Shown: positions 20,438 through 31,440, counted from the stretch's first letter. The stretch: 53,532 nt of DNA from Chara braunii (GCA_003427395.1 BFEA01000262.1:1592545-1646076); one strand, 5' to 3'. Notes: generated by a model not told the origin, from the letters alone. Made by a program: numbers and translations.

Positions 20438-21078
20438 TCATTGAATAGAGAGTGCCATGGATTGGAGTGAGGGGTCAATAATTCCTAATCCTCCCCTTAC
20501 CTTTGGTTGGATTACTGATGACCAGGCCACTCTACTAATAACATTCTTGTATTCGTGATTTCCCCTCCACAAGAAGGCTCTAAGTTGTTGATGAAGAGCT
20601 TTTGTCCATTTTCGATCAAGGGCCCATATCGCTGAGTTATACCAAATGGATGCTAAAACTACATTGTTAATTATCAAAGATCTGCCTATTATCGATGTAT
20701 GCTTATCCTTCCATAGTTCCAGCTTGGTCTGAGCACTTTGGAATATACTTTCTTCATTGATTTTTGGTTTCCCTTCGGCAGACAGTTGGATACCTAGCAC
20801 CCTTATTGGTTTGTTTAGGGGAAGCCATTTAATTTTTGGTGTTTCTGGGGGTCTCACCCCCTGATGGTGGATCCACCATCCTAGAGTCTTTTCTCCCCAG
20901 TTTACCTTCATGTCTGCAATTCTGCAAAATTTGTTCATTAATTCTTGTATTGCATCCATATTCTCGTGCGTCGCCTCAACCATCAGGGAGAGGTCATCAG
21001 CAAAAAGAGAGCACGTAGGGATCGCTTCTTCTGGAATGGATGTCACTTGAATTTTCGTGATATCCTTGTGCTGTCGCA
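20438..21078 (-). pseudogene. LINE family 2 RT C-terminal half, FADD retained
   Basis: The 202-aa open frame carries CSLFADDLSLMVEATHENMD, WGEKTLGWWIHHQGVRPPE, the RT thumb motif LELWKDKHTSIIGRSLIINN and GGLGIIDPSLQSMALSIQ. It keeps the catalytic FADD that the plus-strand copy has lost. It ends in a TGA where the next residue should be Trp (the continuation is VKRLLLNPQTPW), so a single TGG-to-TGA change terminates it. Sequence upstream of the RT palm is missing through 5' truncation. Confidence 0.9.
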
Positions 21079-21092
21079 GGAGAGACTCACTT

Positions 21093-22317
21093 GGATTGGG
21101 TATTGGGGTTCTTTTCTTTAACTTTCCCCTTGATGTTGGGGTCGCATAGGCAGGGGTGAGTTAACAAAAGGAGGGATAAGACGCATCTTGCTGGCGACGG
21201 GGCTAGCTAGTAGGATGGGATTAGGGCATAGCAGCAACTGAGATGGTGGCTCCGTTGTGATGAGTCTTGCTGGAGTAGGGTTAAGGGGGAGTGCTAAGGT
21301 GACCGGTGCGGGAAGGGAGGTAGACGACTTGAACCCATGGCTGCGGTGGTGTTTAGCAGATCGTTTGACAACGGGCTAATACCGTCATATCCACGGGTTC
21401 ACAGCTGGCCGATGCTAGAACGACACTGGCCGGAGCTGGGGTTTGGTTGCGCTGCCCTGTAACCTGAGTGAAGTGGGGGTTCGAGGCCTGGTAGAGAGAT
21501 CTAGGGAATTGTCGAGGGTGGAAGGTATTCCAGTGGCTAACCGTGAGCTGTTGCTAGGATGATGCTGGCCGGAGTTGGGGTGGGTCGCGCTGCCCTGTAA
21601 CCCAGTGGTTGGGGATGTGAGGCCTGGTAGAACTTGGCATCTAGGATTGGGGGTTAAGTCGGTCTGCTGAATAGCACTGAGGTCATTTGGTTTTCTTGAT
21701 GTCGGCTCCCGAATAATCTTAGTTGATTCTCACTCTTTTATAAGCAAGTCTGGTGCTCTCGTTTGCTCCCGGTGGTTTTAAGAATGCTCTGGGATTCTTG
21801 GGGCTCTAGCAACTCACTGAAGGCTGTTCTGATGTTGTTATGTTCATGAATCTGGGGCTGTCCGATGCCAAAAGGACGCTGTCCGGTGTTGGGGTGTCGC
21901 CCTGTAACCTGTTGATAGTAGGAGCATGAGGCCTGGTAGAGAAATCTGGGGATGCTTTGGGGTGGGCATTCCAAGGGACAACCAAGGGTTACTGTCGGGA
22001 CGATGCTGGCCGGAGCTGGGGTGAGTCGTGTTGCCTTGTAACCTAGCAGGGTGAGGGTGTGAGGCCTGGAAGAGCCCGACAGTGAATAAAACAAGGTTGG
22101 AGGGTCGTAGAGGGTTTTGTTTGGGGTCCCTGGGGGCTTTGAGTATTTTGAAAACTTCTGTGGTGTTCCGGCTGTGACTATCCTCATGTGTTTTCATGAT
22201 TCTTTAGCCGAAGCCGGGTAATAGCCCCAGTATCTCAATTGTTTCTCATACGTTTCCTAATATGTTTTCTGATGGGACGCTGGGCCCAGTTTCCAGCACG
22301 TGCTGCTCCCCAGGAGC
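21093..22317 (+). repeat. Array repeat, copy a: four diverged units plus hairpin tail
   Basis: Units begin near 21411, 21561, 21863 and 22001. Each carries GCTGGCCGGAGCTGGGG-like, CCTGTAACC and GAGGCCTGGTAGA-like blocks in the same order, with variable spacers. After the units come GCCGGGTAATAGCCCCAG and, 50 bp later, the double hairpin (GCTGG 22279-22283 with CCAGC 22293-22297; GCTCC 22305-22309 with GGAGC 22313-22317, whose loop has shrunk to three bases). The same order recurs at 31440-32897. It is probably a non-autonomous retroelement. Short antisense open frames across the units do not match a known domain. Confidence 0.7.
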
Positions 22318-22630
22318 ATTGTTTCTTCCAGGCACTCCTCCGCCCCCCTCATTGGAAAATTAATGCCCAGTTTTGACCATTCATTAAACCACCAGTACGA
22401 CTCCCAGCCATTTTTCTCTGATGCGGCTGCATGCACGCCGCAACTTTCGGGGGCCGGTCGCCAGAGCAAAATGACTGGCAGGACCAGCCAAAAGGACGCC
22501 CGGGCCACTTTGTTTTTTTTTTTGGTGCACAGGGTGTTTCGAGCCCTGCGAAAAGGTGGCTCTCAAGTATTGGTTGTTTCAATACCAGGTGCATACCTCC
22601 CAAAGTAGCCACGTCTCCTTGAATCACTGC
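22318..22630. other. Unassigned, with a lone TTAA-MITE end
   Basis: TTAAACCACCAGTACGACTC near 22385 matches the left end of the TTAA-flanked MITE family, but I find no right end nearby. A T-run at 22511-22523 separates GC-rich from AT-rich sequence. No gene is recognised. Confidence 0.45.
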
Positions 22631-23015
22631 AATGAAGAACCTTCCTTGGACGCCAAGCCATTCATCCGAGCAGTCCTTGATTTTTGCCGTTCTTTTTTGT
22701 AGATTGTTCAGATATTTGATTGATTCAAAAGATTCAAAAGTTGACTGTCAGTTATTCCGGATGACCGTCTTGATCTATTCTACAATGCGCTCAAATTCTT
22801 CAAGGCCACATATCAGGACATCCTCCCAATGGCCCGCGTGACTCCAGATAGACCACAAATTTAAACTGCCTTTCTATCTAACAGTGTGTGGAACCAGCTG
22901 GCACTGAGACCCACCCCATCATCCTTTGGGGCAATGGGGGAATAGGATGACCTTCCAATTCCATGGCCAGCTATCCTCAGCAATAATCCACCACCATGAT
23001 CTGTACCACATGAAA
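22630..23015 (-). pseudogene. Possible diverged family-2 LINE C-terminal remnant
   Basis: The minus strand near 22930-22990 reads LAMELEGHPI after a WW-like stretch, loosely resembling the GWPWDWKAIL segment downstream of the zinc finger in the family-2 LINE. Frameshifts are numerous. The call is weak and rests on short similarity only. Confidence 0.25.
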
Positions 23016-23028
23016 AAAAATGCTCTAT

Positions 23029-23135
23029 ACTAGGAAAGCATCTATAATTAGTCGATCATCACAAGAATCGAACGCACGACCGTCAACTTGGGAGGCGAAC
23101 ACTGAACCAAATGACTACGAGGACTCGGGTGAAAG
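23029..23135 (-). repeat. tRNA-like SINE, copy 1
   Basis: The minus strand has a box A-like TAGTCATTTGGTTCAGTG, an anticodon-arm-like CGCCTCCCAAG and a box B-like GCGTTCGATTC, followed by GATGCTTTCCTAG. The same arrangement recurs at 23278-23385 with about 70% identity by eye. It is probably a tRNA-derived SINE. Confidence 0.55.
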
Positions 23136-23277
23136 CAAAGCTCCAAACCGAATACTTCACCCACCCCAGCTCATATTTCTCCAAATACAGATGTACCCAG
23201 TCACACACAACCAACCACACTGGTTGTTGACGCAGGCACCACACAATGTACAAGCGCACTGGAGTTTGCTATGCTAG

Positions 23278-23385
23278 TCAATGCTAGGAAAGCATCCACG
23301 AGTCTAGCAAGGAAGTGAACGTGTAACCTTCCACTTGGGAGGCAAACAGTCGACCAAACGGCTAAGTGGACTGGAGTGAGCAACA
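23278..23385 (-). repeat. tRNA-like SINE, copy 2
   Basis: The minus strand reads TTAGCCGTTTGGTCGACTG, then TGCCTCCCAAG, then ACGTTCACTTC, then GATGCTTTCCTAGC. It is collinear with copy 1, including the terminal GATGCTTTCCTAG, and box B is more decayed. Confidence 0.55.
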
Positions 23386-23605
23386 AGCTAATCCTGCGGG
23401 GAGAGGCATCTGTGCGCAATATGTCATTGCACACAACACTGGCAAGATGATCTTCCTTCTGGTTCTCTAATAAATCCTTGACTCTCTCGTAGAGTAATAT
23501 AAAGATGCTTTAACCCGCGCATCCTTATGCAGGCCAATCAGTCCCTCTGAAAAATCATCCAGTCCATGGGCCCAGCCAAGTTGAAAATCCAATTGACCCT
23601 CTCCT

Positions 23606-23839
23606 AAAATTTCGGAGGCTCACGCACCGTTGATAAAATAAATCGGTGGTGGGCAGCCTCCGAAAGGGGCCGCGGGGATGGCTGGCATGTCCTGGTCCTT
23701 TAAAGCACCACTACACCCATGCCCGGTAGTGCCACACTGCACACCAAGCTTTGCCGAACCATCATCGGCACACTTTTTTCATTCTCGGACTAGTGCCACC
23801 AGCCATTGTGGCCCGGTAGCTCCGAGCCTCCGAAATTTT
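23606..23839. mobile_element. Candidate 234-bp MITE with 16-bp TIRs
   Basis: AAAATTTCGGAGGCTC at 23606-23621 is exactly complementary to 23824-23839. I see no clear target duplication (flanks CTCCT and CGTAG). AAATTTTCG is repeated again at about 23853. It is non-coding. Confidence 0.55.
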
Positions 23840-23849
23840 CGTAGGCGAT

Positions 23850-24640
23850 GAGAAATTTTCGTGCAAGGCTGGGACTGTGTACTAGTGGCTTAGGAAGTGG
23901 TTTTCACAGATAGGTTCTGTGGACCATAGACTTTGTCCCCCTACAGGCTCCGCCCCTTGTCCATTTTTCTATTTTTTTATTTTTTGTAAAACCCCTGTGT
24001 AAGTCTTCCATCTCGGCGGGGGTAAGAGAACCGTCCGAATTGAGTGCTTATCTATTCCCTGGCTCATTTTCTTTCTTCTGGGTCAAAAGTGAAACTACCA
24101 AAGTTTGGGAAAAACTCTATCCAGTCTTCAGGTCTGCACAACACTCTGATTTTGTACTCTGATTTTGTGAGTTCTCTGTAGAGGTCCAATGGAAATCATC
24201 AGGGAAGATTCTGCGTAGGTGCATCCTTTTACCAACCCTGAACCTTTCCAGTGTTTCCACAAGGATGACATCATTTCCCACTGAATTCATGTGACGCACT
24301 ACCCAATCAGAAGTAAAGCTATTTCCTTTCCCCACCTCACCTTCCACAGATTTATTTTCGCACACAATCCGAACGATATCCAAAAAATCTAAAACCAATA
24401 AAGCATCAGAAAGAACACAAGTAGTATTGCCTTCCCCCCCCGTCCCCCCTCCCTCCCCCCTCCTCCCACCTTTCTAATGTTACACACACATCAAAGAACT
24501 GCAAAATATCTGAGGTGCTATTCCCTTTCCCAACTCTCTCCCTTGAACTACTATTCCCTTTCCCCACATCCCCCCTCCCACATCCCCCCTCCCACAACCC
24601 TGCTCCCCCCACATTTCATATTGCACAGTAATATGCACAA
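23850..24640. other. No gene recognised; C-rich low-complexity part
   Basis: 24430-24620 repeats TATTCCCTTTCCCC and CATCCCCCCTCC-type blocks. A 93-aa minus-strand frame (24117-24398) has no recognisable domain. I see no mobile-element ends. Confidence 0.4.
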
Positions 24641-24655
24641 TACCACCCTCCTTAA

Positions 24656-25114
24656 TTGTACACAACTATCGGACAACAGCAGCGACAGCAATCATCGCAG
24701 GAGCTGTTTCAGCTGCTGGAGGTGGAATACAATGCAGACTGGAGGGAAGCACGGCTGCAGATAAAGGCAGACCCATCAAAGGAGCGCAAAACACTGCAGA
24801 GATTCCAGGAGATCCTCGGACGAGGAGTGGTGGCCACCATTGAAGAGTGCAAAGTTGCAAACTACACTTCCACTGGCCACAGGTTAGCCCGGAGACTAGG
24901 AACGTGGAGGACTCGGCGAGGTCAATTTCGCAGAGCCCAGCCCTACCCGACCTGTGACCACCATAGGGTGACCAGTGCCCTGGCCGTGGGAACAGGGCCT
25001 AGACACCCGGGGAGCAACTGGCTATCACCCGCCTCGGGGTCCCCCGGGGAAGCCAGCGGCTTGCCGGGCAAGGATCAGCCAGGAAGGGGAACAGCAGGGG
25101 TAGGGTGGGATTAA
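24656..25114 (+). CDS. Hypothetical 152-aa open frame
   Basis: The N-terminal half is Gln/Glu-rich and potentially helical (QQQRQQSSQELFQLLEVE). The C-terminal half is Gly/Pro/Arg-rich. I recognise no domain, no splice context and no homologue. It could be a fragment of a retroelement ORF1 or a chance frame in GC-rich DNA. Confidence 0.2.
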   Translation: MYTTIGQQQRQQSSQELFQLLEVEYNADWREARLQIKADPSKERKTLQRFQEILGRGVVATIEECKVANYTSTGHRLARRLGTWRTRRGQFRRAQPYPTCDHHRVTSALAVGTGPRHPGSNWLSPASGSPGEASGLPGKDQPGRGTAGVGWD

Positions 25115-25361
25115 AAAATTTAGCGATGCAGGGCAGGTGGCACGTTACAGCTGAGAGGAGCGGACCTGGGACAGGGCATCAGGGTTTATGGTTTGGGCGA
25201 GATGGCTTAGTTGGGTTGTAAGCTCACTTAGGCAGGGGTGAGAGGGGTACATCCTTCCCTCGGGAAGAAATCAATGCTGCCTGCTTGGACCTCCCAGCCA
25301 TGATGGGGAGGGGCACGTGGGAGTTTGTTTATGGAACTTTTTGACTTCCCGGTGGAATAGG

Positions 25362-25362
25362 A

Positions 25363-25460
<98 letters not shown>
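25362..25460. repeat. (CT)n then (GT)n compound microsatellite
   Basis: Pure CT dinucleotides run to about 25406, followed by GT dinucleotides to 25460. The apparent open frames across it (CVCVC, REREER types) are artefacts of the repeat. Confidence 0.97.
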
Positions 25461-25461
<1 letters not shown>

Positions 25462-25479
25462 TGTGTTGTTGGGCAGCGT

Positions 25480-26362
25480 CGGAATGATTTTTTATTAAAA
25501 AGTCGATTAAAAATCACGTGTCGAATGATTTTTTTTACTGGAAGTCAGAGGACCCATAGTACCTGCCTAACTCGAAAGAGACCTGGTAACAGGAAAGCAC
25601 TGGCTACTTCAACCGGGCGGGGTGAACCGGGGTGTCATTTCGAACTGGATCATCCATTTGATAAAGACATACCATAGGGTCACAACAAAAGAAAAGATCG
25701 CTCTACGTGCAATGCTATATTTTGAAGATATCTTGACCTTGAGACAACAAGAGTATTACCTCATAGAAGAGACACGTCTAATTTTTATTTTTTTTAGTGG
25801 GGGGAAATTTTGACAAACAAATCTCGCAAAAAGATTGCACCGAAGTAAATGAGTTAATCTGGCTACTCGAACTTACAACAACACGCAAAATCATGCCTAA
25901 AGGTAAATCTTCGGGCAAGGATGGGCTGCTTCTTCAATTTGACACAAGATTAAGCCCCCAGTTGGGCCCTTGTGCCTATTTAATATCTTAAATGTGGTGT
26001 CAGAAGGAGACAATTTAGGCCGACGTATGATAGAAAGTTTATTAATCTCATTACTGTATATCCGCTTTTCCAAACTACCTCCAAAAATAATTGAACCACA
26101 AGCCAGCTTGTCAAAGGAAGAAACGTCATCAACACTTCAGCTACTGTACAAATTGCTGAGTTAAACCACCAGTACTTGGCCCAGCTATCGGCCGCAGAAA
26201 AAAATAGAGTAGAAACGTTTCTACTCGGATGCCTGTCCGTTTCCTAAATTTTGGGTTGTTAACGGGCACAACGTTAGGAAGCACTGGTGGTTTTTATGGG
26301 TCAAGAAGAGGAGGAATATGTAGCCCTGCTGCTTGATCTAAAGAAAACATATGACAGTCGCC
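25480..26362 (+). pseudogene. LINE family 1-like remnant (RT N-terminal side)
   Basis: KGKSSGKDGL (about 25895-25925) matches the block ahead of the RT (K-x-PGxDGL). EEYVALLLDLKKTYDS (26310-26355) matches the DxxKAYD catalytic block. The two are separated by stops and by a TTAA-type MITE at 26161-26295. Upstream frames (DILTLRQQEYYLIEETRL) are consistent with the linker region. It is heavily decayed. Confidence 0.6.
26161..26295. mobile_element. TTAA-MITE, short member
   Basis: The left end TTAAACCACCAGTACTTGG (26161) and right end AGCACTGGTGGTTTTT (26279-26294) are inverted repeats of the family. It contains the 16-bp perfect palindrome GTAGAAACGTTTCTAC at 26209-26224. The right TTAA is degraded. 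Confidence 0.7.
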
Positions 26363-27248
26363 GTTCTCGACTTTCAGCATGCATACGAACAGATGACAAT
26401 CAACCTGGCGCCTTGCGCCCACACAAAGCTCAGAAACGAAGAAGCCAAGAACACAACTCGGATTCGAACTTGTCTTGGCCGGCTATGGCCGACATGTGCA
26501 CTCTCAGCAACTTGTTTGTACACACACCCTGGATCACCCTGGATGTCCCACACATACACTCAATGCAACACTCCCACACCCAAACACGCTAACCACCTAT
26601 CTCTAACCTATGGCAGCTATGGCTGCTTCTTCCTCACTAACTACACTAGCGGCTATGGCCGCTTCTTCTTCCTCATAGCCCACTTCTGCTTTGGGCACCT
26701 GCAGACCTCCTTGCACACGACACTCAGGCAGTGCTTCCGCATGGCTCACAGGCAGAATGAATGAACGACTTGACGCTGCCACTTTATTTATACTTCGGAT
26801 TGTCAATGGTCTGCCCTTGGACCCTGGGCCCGGGGTGCACACAGTCCCACATGGCACTTGCTGACTTGACAAAGTGCGACCGGGACTGGGTACCGCTGGA
26901 TGGGCAGAGTTAGTCTGCCCATTTGCCCACTTGCCTACGGTCTACCCCCTAAGACCTGCGAAAGGTCGCTTCCGGAAGCTCTGGAAGGCTGTCGAGTTGA
27001 CCCTACGGCGCTGTAGCAGCTACGGCCTTGACTCTTGAGGACTGTAGCCGCTACGACTCCTACCACTGCTAAGACTTCTAACCTACAGACCTATAGTTCG
27101 AGACCCAACGACTAGACTACCTACAACGAGCACACAGGCGACTTTCAAGACACAGGTCGCGGGTTCAAACACGCACGGGGCAACTGATACTGTACGCGGG
27201 TAGGGACGAGGTCTAGGGATCGGGCCCTGGGAACGGCATCTGCTACCG
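26363..27248. other. No gene recognised
   Basis: Simple repeated phrases around GGCTATGGC and GCAGCTATGG occur at 26490-26680. Open frames on both strands lack domains. It may be the remains of an unidentified element. Confidence 0.4.
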
Positions 27249-27621
27249 TAAAGGTGAAAACTGTTTCAATAGAGTCAAATTTAGTTTTGTCATCAAGACA
27301 CTGGAAAAGGCAGGGATATGAATAGGAGGGTGCGACGTGGTAGCTCAGTGGTTAAAGCTCTGGCGCTGCAATGGGGAGGTTGTAGGTCCGATTCTGAAGG
27401 CCCAATAGTCGGTGCCAGGTTGGCACCCCACACATAAAGGTGAAAACTGTTTCAATAGAGTCGAATTTAGTTTTGTCATCAAGACACTGGAAAAGGCAGG
27501 AATATGAATAGGAGGGTGAGACGTGGTAGCTCCGTGGTTAAAGCTCTGGTGCTGCAATGGGGAGGTTGTAGGTCCGATTCTGAAGGCCCAATAGTTGGTG
27601 CCAGGTTGGCACCCCACATAA
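27249..27621 (+). repeat. Tandem dimer (186-bp period) containing tRNA-like promoter boxes
   Basis: The units 27249-27434 and 27435-27621 are about 97% alike. Each has box A TAGCTCAGTGGTTA-like sequence (27341-27354 in unit 1) and box B GGTCCGATTCT (27385-27395) at tRNA-like spacing, a leader of about 90 bp and a tail ending GTTGGCACCCCACA. The arrangement suggests a dimeric tRNA-derived SINE. Confidence 0.75.
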
Positions 27622-27666
27622 TTGTCCCCCAGTCTAGTACAGCGCATGATTAGACCAGTTGCCCAT

Positions 27667-27735
27667 GCAGCTCGGTGGGTTTGAGCTAGAAGGTGTACAG
27701 AAGAGGTTGAGGGTTCAAATCTGATTGGGCCAGGT
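27667..27735 (+). repeat. tRNA-like sequence
   Basis: GCAGCTCGGTGGGTTTGAGC resembles box A and the D arm, and GAGGGTTCAAATCTG resembles box B. It lies 45 bp after the tRNA-like dimer and is of a different type. Acceptor pairing is poor. Confidence 0.45.
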
Positions 27736-28098
27736 AGAGCATAGCGCGACCAGGAGCGCTAAGCCTCCCGTACCTGGATTTGGGCCCACGGGAGTGGTGC
27801 GACAGAAGGGGCGTTGGGGCCCAGAGCCGCTGGCCCCGTGAGGGACGGCCCAGCGAAGTGACTTGGTGAGGACGTATGGCGGCGCGAGTGGCTCGCATGG
27901 AGATGTTGGTGACGGCGCCGTGCGAGGAGAGGTTGGCGACGATGTCACATGAGGGTTCATGGTTGGTAACTTAGTTTCCTCCGTCCTCCTTCATTTACAT
28001 TGCGTGAAGTGGCAGACAATGGGCTCTACTGCGGGCTTGAATTTCCGGTGGTAACTCGTCAACGGGCTCGACGAGGCGTCACCATGTGACGCTCAACC

Positions 28099-28851
28099 TC
28101 ATGCCCTGTGCTGCCTTCTGTTCGGAGTGTTTAAAATTGCGGAAGGGGCCCCAAAAAGGCAGCAAGATGGGGTGTGCCAAGGATTTTTGGGAAATTGAGT
28201 GCGGGGACACGGACATAACCGAAATCCCCTGTGCCGGTCCGGCTTAGTAAGAAGGGGAGGGTCCGTCACTGCGCGGGTTTTGAGGGAGAAGAAGGCGCGT
28301 GTGGGACGCACAGCGCGGGGAAATTCAATCCAAAAAATATCGCTGAACTTCCCATCGAGTTTTCGTTTCGCGTGGAAGGGGGCGGGCACATATTTGGTAT
28401 CCCGATTCCGGGTCAAGTCCTGACGCCGCTCATTACATAACTCTGAATCTGACGTGGAAGGCCTTAACCGAGTGGCTCTTTCCTTATGCTCATCTTCCTC
28501 TCGTACTCGGTAGTGAAAGCCCTTCGATTGGTAACGCTCGAAGCGGCGACAATCGCTGCACACAGTGTTAGGCCAATGGGGCGCTACTGCCGACCACGGG
28601 ATGACGATTAGCTCATTGAACGACAATAGCAACAAATAAGGCGGAAAGTGTGTGTCCACAATAACAAAACCAGCACCGACAAATCCAGAGCATCGAGTTT
28701 CAGGAGGGAAGTAGTATCTTCCGCCGATCTTGGCGACGGCTTCTCGTACGTCGCACTCACATACACGTGTCCTCTTCTCGTTATACGGGAAGGGGCGTGG
28801 CGGGGATGCAGGAGGCCGGCGCCCAATCGGCTCGGAACAATCGGTCCACAT
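28099..28851 (-). CDS. Hypothetical 250-aa open frame
   Basis: This is the longest uninterrupted frame in the window that no element explains. It is Arg/Pro-rich with a Cys-containing N-terminal part (RVCECDVREAVAKIGGRYYF) and a hydrophobic stretch (YLLLLSFNELIVIPW). I recognise no domain. The surrounding 28.1-31 kb lacks element signatures, so a single-copy exon is possible. A chance frame in GC-rich DNA is equally possible. Confidence 0.3.
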   Translation of the reverse strand: MWTDCSEPIGRRPPASPPRPFPYNEKRTRVCECDVREAVAKIGGRYYFPPETRCSGFVGAGFVIVDTHFPPYLLLLSFNELIVIPWSAVAPHWPNTVCSDCRRFERYQSKGFHYRVREEDEHKERATRLRPSTSDSELCNERRQDLTRNRDTKYVPAPFHAKRKLDGKFSDIFWIEFPRAVRPTRAFFSLKTRAVTDPPLLTKPDRHRGFRLCPCPRTQFPKNPWHTPSCCLFGAPSAILNTPNRRQHRA

Positions 28852-28859
28852 GGCAATAG

Positions 28860-31440
28860 CGAAATCCTATCTAGCATGCATCCCTCATGTTAATCACAAC
28901 AATCCTACGACTTAGACGGAGACAAGTCCACCAAGCAATCGTCTCATCATGACACCATCCAAGCATTCTCATTCATTTCCCACAGACATTCATCAAGGAA
29001 GGTGCAAAAATGGCAGCCACACATCACTCAATTCTCTGTGTGCGTTGCACCCCTGCCCCGTAACTAATCAAGCGTCAGCCAAAACAATCATCTCACTCCT
29101 CGTGTGCAATAGATCAACAAACATCCATAATCGTTCATGTCACAGAGAGAGAGGAGGTAGGGAGGAAAAGACAAGGACCAGACAAGATAGATGGAAATTA
29201 CACCAAGATCCGATGATGAAAACGAGCTTCCGGCTTAACTGCCGTCGAACTGAACTCACGCCAAGGAATAGATTCGCGACAAGGAGGTGCATCCGCCGTG
29301 AAGTTCAACTATGGCCCCGAGCCATTCATCCATTCAACTCTGATTACTATCCCCATGCATGCACTGACGATCCCGGCCGTCACGCGCCACTTTCCACCAC
29401 TGCGATCATCACCTCGCCGACTTAGTCTCGGCACGGCCTGCCCGGATCCCACAGTCCCTCGTGGCGATCAGGCGCACCGTCGGCCAGGCTATAGTCAGCC
29501 CGTCAGGACGTTTCGACTCGCACTCCACACATACCATCTAGCCACTGCTTCCCGGAAGCTGGCAGACGAGTTGAGAGAGAGCTTTGCGGGCGCGCTTGCG
29601 AAATTTATAGTTGCGGGAAGGGAGATAGATACGAGGGAGGATGAAGATTCAGTCAGGGAAGGGTGAGAGAGGACTTGGGGATAATCGCTCGGCGAAAGCC
29701 ATGTTGATCCTTCTGAGTCCGATCATAACCAATTGGAGTCATCGAGTAATAGGAGCTTCCTCTTACACGACGCTTCTCTTTTGCTAGACGGGGTAAGGAG
29801 AGGACCGATCGGGTTCTTGGGCGTAGGACTTAGAGTGGGAGGAAGAAGGGTGCGCAAGATAGTGCGAAACGGATCCAAGATTCAGATGATTAAGAAAGAA
29901 AAAAAAGACGCACGGGGCGAGAGAGAGAGAGAAAAACGGTTACAGAGGGAGGGTGAGCGCGAACGCGAAGGGAGCGTCGAAGATGACGAGGGGAGTAGAA
30001 AGGGGGAAGCTTGTTTGCATGGCGCCGATCACAGATGCAAAAAGAGGCAGCAAAACAGTTACAGATTCCTAGGTCCTATGCTAATTCAAAAATTAAAATC
30101 ACCATATCCGTGCGTAAATTAGGCGCGGGAAAAAGACAGTCCTACATCCGTTCATATCTCCACTAAATTCCCAGAGTTTTCTGCGACGTGGTCGAGAATA
30201 TTCACGCACAAAAAGGACACGTCGGGTTCCTTTCATTTCATAATTTCTAACTGTCGGGCCAAATTCCTAAAGCGCGCGCAATTCCCATGCATTTCCCAAA
30301 TTATGGAAACAGAATTTCAAGAATCAATGAGACCGGAGACACGAATCTCAGCAAGGCACCTTTAATCAAGAACAGAGAGGGGCTTTGTTGGGCCGACCAA
30401 AATTCGAAAAGAAAAAGAGAGAGAGAAGGGGTCCGGAAGATGGCGCAGACTCAGAAGCTGGTACCTCACAACCACACCATCCAGTATTTTGTAGGGTTGT
30501 GGATGACCGTTGATACCTTCGTTGTTGGCGTCAACACTATGGTCGGCAGCTGAGGCTGTCACAACTGGCAGGTGGAGGATGCTTCCTCCCAAAGGTGGCG
30601 AGGTCAGGTTCGAGGGATGGTAGGTGGATGAAGGGGAGGAAGAGGGAGTTTTTCGAGGGACTCTTTATGAAAGAATAGTGCTTCAAGGAGGAAGGAGGAC
30701 ATTGACGACCTGCTTCGAGAGACCTTCTTTTTCGATTTTGACATATCGCCATCTCAAGTGAAGACTGCCGCGGGTGATGCAGTTTTGCGTGTCGACACGA
30801 TCTCAGGGCTTTGAGTTCAATAGTGTTTCCTGATTTGGTTTTTCTATGATAATCGGTCTGAATTTGTACCACTTGTTTGTCTTTTCTATTCTGATTTCTA
30901 AGTTCGTAGTGTTTTCTGATTTGGTTGTTCCATGAAAATCGGCTTGACCTTGTACTACCTATTTGTTTCTTTTATTATGGTTTCTAAGTTCACATATCGT
31001 AATCCTTGATGTTCATCAAAACGATAGATCTAATTCAGATTTTCTGAAGTTCGAGTGAATCTTATATGTTTTTTAAATAACTTCTGGACAATATTTCTTA
31101 AATTGAAGATTTGTAAATCAGAGCTCAACTCTGATCTCAAAGGATGAATACCGATAACGATGGGCAAATGGTTTTTAAGTTCTTGAAGTTCAGTCTAATT
31201 TGCAATTAACTCTCTAGAATTTTCTTAAAGTACGACTTATTCTCAATTTGATGTTTGTAAATCAGAGTTTGCTCCGATCTCATAAGTAAATTGTCAACTA
31301 ATGGATTACTAATTAATTGACTCCTAGTCGATACATCTAATAAGGTGTGAGTTGCTAAAATTGTAGAGTAGAATCATCTTCGATCTCAAATAGTGACTAC
31401 TCAAGTAATTGATCTTATTTTGTTGTTCTTAGCAATTGAG
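28860..31440. other. Longest stretch without recognisable elements
   Basis: 28.9-30.1 kb is GC- and purine-rich, with GAGAGAG stretches near 29145 and 29920. 30.6-31.4 kb is AT-rich with recurring AAATCAGAG...GATCTCA phrases (31110, 31260, 31380). There are several short frames but no domain. If a host gene exists in this window, this is the most likely place, but nothing in the sequence proves one. Confidence 0.35.

Larger units (their letters stand above)
18077..21078 (-). mobile_element. LINE family 2, 5'-truncated, with 14-bp target site duplication
   Basis: The direct repeats GGAGAGACTCACTT at 18063-18076 and 21079-21092 bracket the element exactly. On the minus strand it begins inside the RT (HKDITKIQV near 21070) and runs through the catalytic FADD box (20993-21004), WWIHHQGVRPPE, the zf-RVT finger, the C-terminal tail (to about 18661), the 3' UTR and the double hairpin (18214-18261), and ends in an A-tail (T at 18077-18090) cut by an N gap. 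Truncated 5' end, A-tail and target duplication show insertion by target-primed reverse transcription. Confidence 0.93.

Noticed and set aside
20989-21004. CTGATGA on the minus strand as a hammerhead core
   Set aside because: It encodes the FADD box of the LINE RT. No stem II or GAAA follows at the required spacing.
25329-25530. Cys-Val and Thr-His repeat frames
   Set aside because: They are translation of the (CT)n(GT)n microsatellite.
26405-26425. TGGCGCC as a retroviral-type primer-binding site
   Set aside because: Only seven bases match, and no LTR pair, polypurine tract or gag-pol is nearby.
27249-27621. CRISPR-like direct repeats
   Set aside because: There are only two 186-bp units, without short regular repeats and spacers, and each contains tRNA-type boxes.
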